39,177 nt of DNA from Candidatus Poribacteria bacterium (lineage in GTDB: Bacteria; Poribacteria; WGA-4E; WGA-3G). The DNA lies in contig JAAXHO010000085.1 of assembly GCA_012270795.1 (NCBI GenBank), forward strand, positions 1-39,177. Reading direction: 5' to 3'. Shown here piece by piece: positions 6,769 to 14,532 of the stretch (its first letter is position 1; the number at the start of each line of letters is the position of its first letter). The translations under genes and the position numbers were made by a program. The notes below the pieces were generated by a model. It made no database searches. It saw only the letters and a list, made by a program, of their open reading frames with translations, and was not told the origin of the DNA.

Positions 6769-7838
6769 TGCTGAAGTATTTTGTGAGTAGTTCGCGGTAG
6801 TGGATATTCATGCAGTTTAGTAAGTTCAACCCATTTTGCATCTACAGGTCCGTTCAGAATTAATTCTCCCGATTGATAATCGCAATTGAAAACATCTACA
6901 ACTATTTTGAAATGTGTGAGTGCATGTTTGACACGAGTAAGGTATGTAATATTTTTGACATGGAGATTAACCGCATCAGTGATAAGACGCACACACGCTG
7001 TTTCTACATCTTCACCCTCGTTGATTCTTCCGTTGGGAAATTCCCAGAGACCACCAAGTAATCCGTCAAGGGGTCGTTGAACAAGCAGGACCGCTGTTCC
7101 TTTGTTTATTACGCCTGTAACCATGTGATGCTCTGGAACTGCAATTCGCTTGTTCCTGTGTGGAAATTCGTCTTGACGGGCTGATTGGAATGCTCCACAA
7201 TACACATTCACAGGACAGACAAGACATGTAGGGGATTGAGGACGACACACAGTTGCCCCCAATTCCATCATCGCTTGATTAAACAAACCCGGTTCGTCAC
7301 GATCTAATAGGTTGTCCGCTTGTTGCTGAAAAAGCTTTGATGATGAATTGTCGTTGATCGGTGCGTCCATAAGAAATAGACGGGCTAACACACGTTTGAT
7401 GTTCCCATCAACAGCAGCATAAGGTGCATCGTAAGCAATACTTAGGACAGCAGCAGCACTATAATCACCAACACCCGGCAATTGGCGAAAAGCTTTGTAT
7501 TCACTCGGAATCTCTCCATTATACGCATCAACAACTATCTTCGCTGCTTTGTGTAGGTTTCTCGCTCTTGCATAATACCCTAATCCTTCCCACATCTTCA
7601 GCACTTCTTGAAGAGATGCAGATGCAAGTCGTTTTACGTCTGGAAACCGCGAGATAAACTTTATATAATAATCTACAACCTTTTTTACCTGAGTTTGTTG
7701 AAGCATCACCTCAGAAACCCAAATTTTGTATGGATCCTCAACCCCACGCCACGGCATTTCTCGTTGATGTATTTTGAACCATTCCAACAGTACCTTACGA
7801 AACTCTATAGAATTCTCTGATAAATTCTGTTTATGCAT
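6759..7838 (-). CDS. mutY: A/G-specific adenine DNA glycosylase MutY
   Basis: A 359-residue base-excision repair enzyme that removes adenine mispaired with 8-oxoguanine. It shows WVSEVMLQQTQV with catalytic Glu43, a helix-hairpin-helix LPGVGDYSAAAV, catalytic Asp144 (VDGNIKRV), and a [4Fe-4S] loop with Cys198, 205, 208 and 214 in C-x6-C-x2-C-x5-C spacing. A C-terminal NUDIX-like domain recognises 8-oxoG (GGLWEFPNG). The ATG at 7838 is chosen for the AGAG just upstream; an in-frame TTG at 7853 would add five residues. It follows the SUMF1-fold gene on the same strand by about 25 bases, so the two are probably co-transcribed. All key residues are present. Confidence 0.95.
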   Translation of the reverse strand: MHKQNLSENSIEFRKVLLEWFKIHQREMPWRGVEDPYKIWVSEVMLQQTQVKKVVDYYIKFISRFPDVKRLASASLQEVLKMWEGLGYYARARNLHKAAKIVVDAYNGEIPSEYKAFRQLPGVGDYSAAAVLSIAYDAPYAAVDGNIKRVLARLFLMDAPINDNSSSKLFQQQADNLLDRDEPGLFNQAMMELGATVCRPQSPTCLVCPVNVYCGAFQSARQDEFPHRNKRIAVPEHHMVTGVINKGTAVLLVQRPLDGLLGGLWEFPNGRINEGEDVETACVRLITDAVNLHVKNITYLTRVKHALTHFKIVVDVFNCDYQSGELILNGPVDAKWVELTKLHEYPLPRTTHKILQHIS

Positions 7839-7863
7839 TTTCTCTTTTTTCAATCCAATAATT

Positions 7864-8583
7864 TCATACGTCTATAGCAATCCGAAAACCGATATTATGT
7901 GATGCCCGGATCGGTTCACTTGCAGCTCGGTTTGCACACCGCGCTGCGAACTCACCAACGGGCTGCCACGAACCACCCCGAATCACCTTTCGTCGACCCT
8001 CAACTGCCCCCATTGGATTCTCCGATGGTGAGTACTTGTACGTGTCAATATGAAACCAGTCGCTACACCAATCATAAGCGTTACCTGCCATATCATAGCA
8101 ACCGAAAGGACTGACTCCATCAGGAAAATTCCCAACAGGTACTGTCTTTTTCAACTGAGCTTCCGCTGTGTTTGCCATTGTTGCATCCCAAGTATTCCCC
8201 CAAGGATACTCTCTGCAATCAGTACCACGTGCTGTCTTTTCCCATTCGGCTTCTGTCGGCAGCCGATACTGCTCACCTGTGAGTTCGTTCAACCAAACAA
8301 AGAAATGCTGCACATCATACCAATTCACACCAACAACAGGGCAATCTTCACCATTGAATCGTGCATCCTGCCAAAATATAGGGTGTTGATAATCTGTATC
8401 ATCAACAAATTTGGCATATTGGGAATTAGTTACATGATAGACTCCGATAGCATAGGCATCTAAAGTAACGCTACGTTGCGGTTCTTCAGGATCCGTTTTC
8501 CGCAAACCCGTAGGATAAGTCCCCATAGTAAATGGACCCGCAGGTATTTCTACTAAAGCATAATTGATGACCTTGATATGCAT
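7864..8583 (-). CDS. SUMF1/FGE-fold protein lacking one catalytic cysteine
   Basis: A 239-residue protein of the formylglycine-generating-enzyme-like (SUMF1) fold: IPAGPFTMGT, VTNSQYAKF, the core YRLPTEAEWEKTARG, YDMAGNAYDWCSDW, and the C-terminal IRGGSW...RCANR...IGFR. True sulfatase-activating enzymes use two cysteines five residues apart near the C-terminus; here Cys216 (RCANR) is present but the earlier position is Glu211, so formylglycine formation is doubtful. It may be a non-haem-type or structural member of the fold. The ATG at 8583 is preferred because GGTGA lies 6 bases upstream; a GTG at 8592 is possible. It is the first gene of a two-gene unit with mutY and is divergent from the HTH-MBL gene. 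Confidence 0.88.
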   Translation of the reverse strand: MHIKVINYALVEIPAGPFTMGTYPTGLRKTDPEEPQRSVTLDAYAIGVYHVTNSQYAKFVDDTDYQHPIFWQDARFNGEDCPVVGVNWYDVQHFFVWLNELTGEQYRLPTEAEWEKTARGTDCREYPWGNTWDATMANTAEAQLKKTVPVGNFPDGVSPFGCYDMAGNAYDWCSDWFHIDTYKYSPSENPMGAVEGRRKVIRGGSWQPVGEFAARCANRAASEPIRASHNIGFRIAIDV

Positions 8584-8626
8584 ATAACTCACCGAAACTT
8601 ATTAATCTTGAATATACCTTTTTGAA

Positions 8627-8655
8627 TTGCTTTATACCATCTTTTTTGCTATAAT
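8627..8655 (+). promoter_or_regulatory. Extended -10 promoter of the HTH-MBL gene
   Basis: TATAAT at 8650-8655 is preceded by TGC, giving an extended -10 element. A weak -35 (TTGCTT, 8627-8632) lies 17 bases upstream. It is 33 bases before the ATG at 8688. The whole divergent gap to the SUMF1-fold gene is only about 100 bases. Confidence 0.6.
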
Positions 8656-8687
8656 TTCTCTAACTCAACTATAAGGAGAATAATCGT

Positions 8688-9515
8688 ATGGCTTATACAC
8701 TTGAAGATGAATTTGGAGACATTATCGGTAAAGCTCGACGCGGACAAAAACTGTCTCAAGGTCAACTTGCAACAGCAGTTGGTATTACTGAAGCAGAGAT
8801 TGCCAGTATGGAAAAGTATACTTTAAAACCTACAGAAACGCAAGTATATAAAATTGCGCATATACTAAATTTGGATGGAACAAAGTTACTCGCAATTGCA
8901 ACAGAACAGTGGAAACCAGAACCGCTCAAGCAATCTGACGATTCAGTATTTGATGTCATTACCATTAGCGCACCTGTTGGAGGATGGCCTGTCAACGCAT
9001 ACCTGTTAATCTGTAGGAATACCAAGGATGCCGCTATTATTGATACAGCTGCCCATCCTAATCTTATCTTGCAAGAAATTGATACCCAAAAAGTCAATCC
9101 AACTGCTATCCTGTTGACACATTCACATAGAGACCACACTGATGGATTAACACAAATCCAAAACGCTACCAATTGCCCAACTTACATACATAAAAATGAA
9201 CCCAAACCGCGTAGCGTAAATCCATTACAAGAACTTGTCCACTTTGATGAAGTTGAAGTCGGTAATCTCAAAGTAACTGTTCTTGATACACCTGGTCATA
9301 CACCTGGTGGATGTAGTTTTTTCACACAGACAGCAGCCTTCGTCGGAGATGCAATTTTCGCGGGTTCAGTGGGAGGTCCTAATATCTCATACAAGGATGA
9401 AATAAATAGCGTCAGGGATAATATACTTTCTCTTCCTGATGAAGTGAGACTTTTCCCCGGTCATGGACCACCGACAACTGTCGGGGAAGAGAAGTTAAAC
9501 AATCCTTTTTTCTAA
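8688..9515 (+). CDS. XRE-type HTH domain fused to a metallo-beta-lactamase-fold hydrolase
   Basis: A 275-residue two-domain protein. Residues 8-70 form a Cro/C1-type helix-turn-helix (KLSQGQLATAVGITEAEIASME). Residues 85-275 form a glyoxalase-II-like metallo-beta-lactamase fold with all zinc ligands visible: His145, His147, Asp149, His150 (THSHRDHTDG), His204 (TPGHTPGG), Asp221 (VGDAIF) and His259 (PGHGPP). The start has AAGGAG 10 bases upstream and an extended -10 promoter. The fusion suggests a repressor or sensor whose DNA binding responds to a thioester, sulphur or hydrolysable metabolite, or autoregulation of a detoxifying hydrolase; this is inference. No signal peptide. It starts divergently from the SUMF1-fold gene and precedes the ABC permeases by 60 bases. 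Confidence 0.88.
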   Translation: MAYTLEDEFGDIIGKARRGQKLSQGQLATAVGITEAEIASMEKYTLKPTETQVYKIAHILNLDGTKLLAIATEQWKPEPLKQSDDSVFDVITISAPVGGWPVNAYLLICRNTKDAAIIDTAAHPNLILQEIDTQKVNPTAILLTHSHRDHTDGLTQIQNATNCPTYIHKNEPKPRSVNPLQELVHFDEVEVGNLKVTVLDTPGHTPGGCSFFTQTAAFVGDAIFAGSVGGPNISYKDEINSVRDNILSLPDEVRLFPGHGPPTTVGEEKLNNPFF

Positions 9516-9575
9516 ATGACTTCACTGTAATTGCTGCCATGTCATTCATTCTTTGCGCCGTATGAGGCTTGACTA

Positions 9576-10598
9576 TTGCTCCCCTTTTTAGTTCAACGAT
9601 TCCTATCTATCGGTTTATCACTCCTTGGTGTGTCAATCCTTGTATTCTTGATGGTTCACCTGATACCTGGAGATCCTGCGCTTATCATTGCTGGAGAACG
9701 GGCAAACAAAGAAGTCCTAACCCAGATCCGTGAAGATTTAGGGCTTGATAAACCCTTAGTATACCAATACGGAATATTTCTCTGGGACCTTGCACACCTC
9801 AATTTAGGACATTCCTTCAAAACAAAACAACCAATTGTTGAAGAAATCAAACGATACTTTCCTGCAACCGCTGAATTAACGCTTGCAGCGATGGCATTCT
9901 CAATCATATTCGGGATATTTTTTGGAATTATTGCTGCTGTATTTAGAGGTAGATTATTTGACTATCTGTCAATGTCAATATCCCTTGCAGGGATCTCAAT
10001 TCCGATCTTCTGGCTCGGTTTGATGCTTATTTTGCTCTTCTCACATCTGTGGGAAATCCTACCCGCTACCGGGCGTTTACATCCAGTGATGAGCTTAGAT
10101 ATTGAATCACATACAGGTTTTTATCTAATAGATACGCTGATTGCTGGCAACGCCGCAGCATTTAAAAATGCAATCGCACACCTTATTCTCCCTGCTATTA
10201 CCTTAGGAACAATCCCGTTAGCAATAATAGCAAGAATGACCCGTTCAAGTCTGCTTGAAGTCCTAAATCAACCATACATTACAACCGCTTATGCTAAAGG
10301 TCTATCAAAATGGGTCGTGATTATCAAACATGCATTGAAGAATAGCATGGTTCCAGTCTTGACAGTCATCGGTCTTGAATTTGGATATTTGATGGGAGGT
10401 GCCATCTTAACCGAACACATCTTTTCTTGGCCTGGACTCGGTTCATGGCTACGCGCATCTGTTGAAGCACGTGATGTTCGCGCTGTACAGGGGGGAGTCC
10501 TTTTTGTTTCCGCACTGTTTATGTTCGTTAATCTCATCGTTGACCTGTTGTATGCATACTTTGACCCGCGCATCCGTGTAGGAGACGAAGCAAAATGA
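9576..10598 (+). CDS. Peptide/nickel-type ABC transporter permease (DppB-like)
   Basis: A 340-residue inner-membrane permease with about six membrane segments. The N-terminus is typical of the OppB/DppB family (LVQRFLSIGLSLLGVSILVF followed by HLIPGDPA). The cytoplasmic EAA loop is at YITTAYAKGLSKW, and GYLMGGAILTEHIFSWPGLG follows. The start is a TTG at 9576, chosen because GAGG lies about 9 bases upstream; the ATG at 9562 is out of frame and hits a stop soon. The stop overlaps the start of the next permease (ATGA). No periplasmic binding protein or matching ATPase genes adjoin the pair, so the substrate cannot be told; the family moves peptides, sugars or metals. Confidence 0.92.
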   Translation: MLPFLVQRFLSIGLSLLGVSILVFLMVHLIPGDPALIIAGERANKEVLTQIREDLGLDKPLVYQYGIFLWDLAHLNLGHSFKTKQPIVEEIKRYFPATAELTLAAMAFSIIFGIFFGIIAAVFRGRLFDYLSMSISLAGISIPIFWLGLMLILLFSHLWEILPATGRLHPVMSLDIESHTGFYLIDTLIAGNAAAFKNAIAHLILPAITLGTIPLAIIARMTRSSLLEVLNQPYITTAYAKGLSKWVVIIKHALKNSMVPVLTVIGLEFGYLMGGAILTEHIFSWPGLGSWLRASVEARDVRAVQGGVLFVSALFMFVNLIVDLLYAYFDPRIRVGDEAK

Positions 10599-11449
10599 AC
10601 ACTAACACACGCTCAACAAGGCAGCATCTTGTCTTACGTAAACTGCTACGGCATCCTTCTGCTATTATTGGCGCATCAATCATCATTTTTTTCATCGTCT
10701 TAGCACTTTTTGCACCCCTAATCGCTACACATGATCCGATGCAAACCGACCTTGCAAACCGACTCAAAGGTTGGTCTGCTGAGTATCGGCTTGGCACAGA
10801 CGGTACTGGACGCGATGTTTTCAGTAGAGTCCTTTATGGAGCAAGAATCTCCTTGTGGGTAGGATTCATCGCAATGACATTTTCACTCGGTTTCGGAGCA
10901 CTATTCGGTGCTTATGCCGGTTACTACGGCGGTTGGTTAGACAATCTTATTATGCGTGTGATGGACATGCTACTCGCGATGCCGAGTATCCTGCTGGCAA
11001 TGGTCATCGTTACTATTTTGGGGCAAAGTCTTACAAACGCTATCATTGCTGTGTCCATCGTCTATATCCCACAATATGCACGGATATTACGTGCATCTGT
11101 TTTAAAAGTCAGAGAATTGGATTATGTCACAGCAGCGAAGGTAATTGGTGCAAGCGATTTACGCATTCTATTCACAACTGTTCTACCCAACTGTCTTGCA
11201 CCATTGATTGTTCAGGCAACACTTGGTATTGGTGCTGCTATTTTAGACGCTGCGGGTCTCAGTTTTTTGGGACTCGGTGCAGAGATCGGCATTCCCGAGT
11301 GGGGAGCAATGCTAAATGAAAACACTAAACATATTCGTAAAGCTCCATTGGCAGTTACATCACCTGGGTTGGCTATTTTTCTTGTTGTTTTGGGTTTCAA
11401 TCTTCTCGGCGATGCCCTCCGAGACGCTCTCGACCCACAGATTGATTGA
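10595..11449 (+). CDS. Peptide/nickel-type ABC transporter permease (DppC-like)
   Basis: A 284-residue permease, partner of the preceding gene with a 4-base overlap (ATGA). It has an N-terminal cytoplasmic leader, a membrane segment (AIIGASIIIFFIVLALFAPL), the conserved LGTDGTGRDVFSRVLYGAR, and an EAA loop (YVTAAKVIGASDLRI). These are the marks of OppC/DppC proteins, which pair with an OppB/DppB protein to form the pore. Substrate-binding and ATPase subunits must be encoded elsewhere or are missing. The UgpC/MalK-type ATPase at 21048 belongs to a different transporter family and is unlikely to serve this pair. Confidence 0.92.
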   Translation: MNTNTRSTRQHLVLRKLLRHPSAIIGASIIIFFIVLALFAPLIATHDPMQTDLANRLKGWSAEYRLGTDGTGRDVFSRVLYGARISLWVGFIAMTFSLGFGALFGAYAGYYGGWLDNLIMRVMDMLLAMPSILLAMVIVTILGQSLTNAIIAVSIVYIPQYARILRASVLKVRELDYVTAAKVIGASDLRILFTTVLPNCLAPLIVQATLGIGAAILDAAGLSFLGLGAEIGIPEWGAMLNENTKHIRKAPLAVTSPGLAIFLVVLGFNLLGDALRDALDPQID

Positions 11450-11525
11450 CCAGAATCGTTTTTGTTATTACTGTTGACAAACTATAGATTTTAATTGACA
11501 TTACAAAGAATCAAAGGAAACAAAA

Positions 11526-12485
11526 ATGAAAATTGCATTTATTGGCGTTGGTGGTATTGCGGGGAATTACCGCAGAAGTCTAAATAAATTGGAACGACCC
11601 ATCGCAGCTGTGTGCGACATAAACGCAGACCGCGCTGCAGCTATTGCCGCAGAAGAAAACGCTACGGCATACACAGACCATCAAGATATGCTACAGAAAG
11701 AGAAACCAGATGTTGTCTTTACATGCATACCCCCAGGCGCACATACAACGCAAGTCCCTGATGCTGCCAATTCCGGTGCTGCTGTCTTTGTTGCAAAACC
11801 TGTCGCACAGGATTTGGAAACAGCACAAAAAACACTTGAGGCAATCAACGACACAGATGTCATCAATCAGGTCGGTTATATGGCACGATATAGCGACATC
11901 TCCGAAAAAGCAAAAACATTAGTTGGAGAACGAAAACTATCTATGGGTATAGGTCGGTTTCTAACCCGGATGGGAGCAAATCATCCCTGGTGGGGAAAAT
12001 ACGAAGTCTCACGCGGACAAATGGTGGAACAAACAACCCACGTCTTTGATTTCATCCGTTACTTCCTTGGCGATGTTATTAGTGTGCATGCATTCGGTAT
12101 CAAAGATGTGTCCAACGGAATTGCAGATTTTGAGGAGTGCACAGTTTGCAATCTGAAGTTCACAAATGGCGCAGTCGCAAGTATTACAAGCACATGTGTT
12201 GCTCGCGCACAAGAAGGTTTCGCTTCGGAATTAGTCGGTGATGATATTTACCTTAAATTCACTCACGATAACGGTTTACGGGGACATGTCGGTGGAGACG
12301 CAATTGACTATAACGGAACAGAAGCCGGTTATTATAGGCAGATAGAGCAATTTGTAAAAGCAGTGGAGGCAAACGATATGGGATTAGTTCGGTCATCCTA
12401 TGCAGATGCACTAAAGACACTTGCTGTAACCCTCGCCGCAAATCGCTCATTAGAAACAAGTCAAGTTGAACGGGTTGTGATTTAA
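11526..12485 (+). CDS. Gfo/Idh/MocA family oxidoreductase
   Basis: A 319-residue NAD(P)-dependent oxidoreductase. The N-terminal Rossmann motif is FIGVGGIAGNYRRSL (residues 5-19), followed by DVVFTCIPPGAHTTQV. The usual EKP motif appears as AKP (VAKPVAQD), so the Glu is Ala. The C-terminal domain has the EQTTHVFDFIRYFLGDV helix with the conserved His. Members oxidise or epimerise sugars and inositols. AAAGGA lies 8 bases ahead of the ATG. Its stop lies about 25 bases from the stop of the convergent nuclease-like gene. The substrate is unknown; the surrounding uronate and polysaccharide genes make a sugar or sugar acid likely. Confidence 0.9.
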   Translation: MKIAFIGVGGIAGNYRRSLNKLERPIAAVCDINADRAAAIAAEENATAYTDHQDMLQKEKPDVVFTCIPPGAHTTQVPDAANSGAAVFVAKPVAQDLETAQKTLEAINDTDVINQVGYMARYSDISEKAKTLVGERKLSMGIGRFLTRMGANHPWWGKYEVSRGQMVEQTTHVFDFIRYFLGDVISVHAFGIKDVSNGIADFEECTVCNLKFTNGAVASITSTCVARAQEGFASELVGDDIYLKFTHDNGLRGHVGGDAIDYNGTEAGYYRQIEQFVKAVEANDMGLVRSSYADALKTLAVTLAANRSLETSQVERVVI

Positions 12486-12510
12486 CTCGGAAGGTGTGTT
12501 GATTATAGTC

Positions 12511-13008
12511 TTATCGTCTACCAAATAGCGCGCGAGCAAGATTTCCATCTCTACCACAACGACCAACAAGAATTTGGAGAGAATCACCACGAAAAGACAG
12601 TTTGAGCTGTTTTGCCCCTTTTGGATTAGTCCATTTTATGCCGCGTCCCTCAAATAGTATTGGAAGATAGACAATTCTTGTTCGTATTTGAGTTGGAACT
12701 ATTTGAGCAATATATTTCAGACTGTTCTCTAACTTCTCAATTACATCTGATTCTTGAGCTGTGCCACTCTTGAGTTCAATCAATGCTGCAAGTAGGTTAT
12801 TATCTTTTGGGTGAAAGAGAAATAGAAGGCGGTCACAACGTTTTTCAGTTTTTTGGAGTAGTCCATATTCATGTTCAAGATTTACAATCAAACGCTCGGT
12901 TGGCACATTAGACATGTCAACCCTACATCCTTCTCCTCCGCATGTATTAACTATGCTCTCCTGATTAAAACATGCACGAAGTTCACCTATAAAGTTACTC
13001 TGATTCAA
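12511..13008 (-). CDS. Small PD-(D/E)XK-like protein paired with an ABC-type ATPase
   Basis: A 165-residue protein with a possible PD-(D/E)XK nuclease signature: Asp59 in RCDRLLFLF, then Glu78 and Lys80 in ALIELKSG, 18 residues apart. A Cys pair lies near the N-terminus (NTCGGEGCRVD, Cys23 and Cys28) and a further one near the C-terminus (VGRCGRDG). The start is a TTG at 13008 that overlaps the 3' end of the ATPase gene by 14 bases. There is no good later start before Met32, so translation is probably coupled. I do not know a named family. The pairing suggests an ATP-gated nuclease effector, perhaps in phage defence; this is inference. A purely structural reading of the ELK motif remains possible. 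Confidence 0.75.
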   Translation of the reverse strand: MNQSNFIGELRACFNQESIVNTCGGEGCRVDMSNVPTERLIVNLEHEYGLLQKTEKRCDRLLFLFHPKDNNLLAALIELKSGTAQESDVIEKLENSLKYIAQIVPTQIRTRIVYLPILFEGRGIKWTNPKGAKQLKLSFRGDSLQILVGRCGRDGNLARALFGRR

Positions 13009-14506
13009 TCTTACTTTTATCTTTCAATTCTTCAAGACGGTTTTGCAGACGTGCAGAACGGTTGTATAGGTCTTCTGCAACATCCAGATATTCCAACGGT
13101 TCGACTCCATCAATACGATTGTATGCTATTTCCTCCACCTTTCCACTTTTCTGAAAATGCCATATTCCAACTTGTTCTGCCTGTAGAGATGTCGGTAACT
13201 CACTCACATCCACACCAGCTTTCTCAAGTTCCCCCGTACGGATAAGATTGCCTATTTCCTTTAGCAACCAATCACTATGTGTCGTTATGATTACCCTAAC
13301 ACCTGCGCGCACCAACCGCGCAAGAATAACCGCCATATCTGCTTGTGCACCGGGATGTAAGTGTGCTTCTGGTTCCTCAATGATGAGGGTATCACCCGGT
13401 TTCACAAGACTTCGGAGATATAAAACTAATGGTGCAAGTTCAGATACCATTGATGAAGACTGACTCAAACGGAATTCTTCATTAGAGTCATGTGGAATAT
13501 AACGAAAATCGGGGTAACCACTCGCCGAAGGCTTGAGGAGTATTTGTCCGAAGAGTACTTCGTTTTCCAATGTTTTTGCTATATGTGCCATATTGTCTTT
13601 TGGAACTATCTCATCATCATATAGTATAATCCTTTCCATAAAGTCTGCTATCACTCCTGACATAGTGGGTACCTCAGGAAAACGTTCCAAGCCTACTCTG
13701 GTTGATCGTTTTACAAGTGAAGTTGCAATCACACGGTGACTCTGCATAATTCCACTTCGAGCAGCAGGCAAGTAATACCTATTAGTTCCAAGATGCATGC
13801 TAAATCCTGTAAATGTAATTCTATTGTTGTCTACAAATTCACTGGATATTGAATATCCTTTTGGAAGTATGACCCTGTCCTCAATTGAAGGGGTATCTAA
13901 AGATCTTGATCTGCTTAAATTAATTCCTGAATCAGACACCGTTATTCTTGTGAACGAAGAGTCTTGGTTATTTTCGATAAAATTTAGTATAATAGTAATC
14001 TCATCGCGCTTATTCCTAACAGAACGCATCAGTTCAGATATTGAATTCATATCAAAACAATTTTTCAGTTCACCATCCAATTGTTCTTTTGTTGGTTCTG
14101 TATTGTCCGTAATAATTCCTAATTGCTGTGTCATTTCTTTGGAGAGATCCGACACTTTTATATTAAGATCTGAAAGTTTGAATGGTCTATCATCCATCTC
14201 TAACTTCTTGAGAATTTCTTGAATTTCCTTTTCAGTGCTTTTTCTATCTACAATAATTTTACCTAATACATCAAAAATACTTTCTGGATAAATAAAAGGT
14301 CCCATAGCTGAGCCTGAAAACTCGTTAAAAGTTCCGTGTAATGCATAGACCAACGTAGCAAAATAAGTCTTCCCAGTATTACTCGGACCCACAAACACCG
14401 TCAACGGACGCAGATCAATGTTAGCCTTCGCAATAGACCCAAAATTCTCAACTGCTATTTCAACCTTTGACTGTTCTTGTGTGTCTTTAACTTCACTCAT
14501 CATCAT
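12995..14506 (-). CDS. AAA/ABC-type ATPase (OLD/RecF-like, AAA_15/AAA_21), first gene of a two-gene module
   Basis: A 503-residue ATPase with a split ABC fold: Walker A GPSNTGKT (residues 40-47), a long helical insert (about 85-235), a conserved NRYYLPAARSGIMQSHR segment (243-258), an ABC-signature-like LSQSSSMVSEL (348-358), Walker B LIIEEPEAHLHP (374-385) and an H-loop TTHSD (409-413). No TOPRIM domain follows, unlike OLD nucleases; the C-terminus ends in a charged helix. GAGG precedes an ATG triplet repeat at 14506. It lies 26 bases after the GH88 gene on the same strand and overlaps the small nuclease-like gene by 14 bases. Such ATPases paired with nucleases act in DNA repair or phage defence; the pair here is not one I can name. 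Confidence 0.88.
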   Translation of the reverse strand: MMMSEVKDTQEQSKVEIAVENFGSIAKANIDLRPLTVFVGPSNTGKTYFATLVYALHGTFNEFSGSAMGPFIYPESIFDVLGKIIVDRKSTEKEIQEILKKLEMDDRPFKLSDLNIKVSDLSKEMTQQLGIITDNTEPTKEQLDGELKNCFDMNSISELMRSVRNKRDEITIILNFIENNQDSSFTRITVSDSGINLSRSRSLDTPSIEDRVILPKGYSISSEFVDNNRITFTGFSMHLGTNRYYLPAARSGIMQSHRVIATSLVKRSTRVGLERFPEVPTMSGVIADFMERIILYDDEIVPKDNMAHIAKTLENEVLFGQILLKPSASGYPDFRYIPHDSNEEFRLSQSSSMVSELAPLVLYLRSLVKPGDTLIIEEPEAHLHPGAQADMAVILARLVRAGVRVIITTHSDWLLKEIGNLIRTGELEKAGVDVSELPTSLQAEQVGIWHFQKSGKVEEIAYNRIDGVEPLEYLDVAEDLYNRSARLQNRLEELKDKSKIESE

Positions 14507-14532
14507 TTCCTCAATAGATTTGTTGATATAGG

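Noticed and set aside
11474-11520. Promoter for the Gfo/Idh/MocA gene (TTGACA at 11474)
   Set aside because: No acceptable -10 box at 16-18 bases; the TTGACA alone is not enough.
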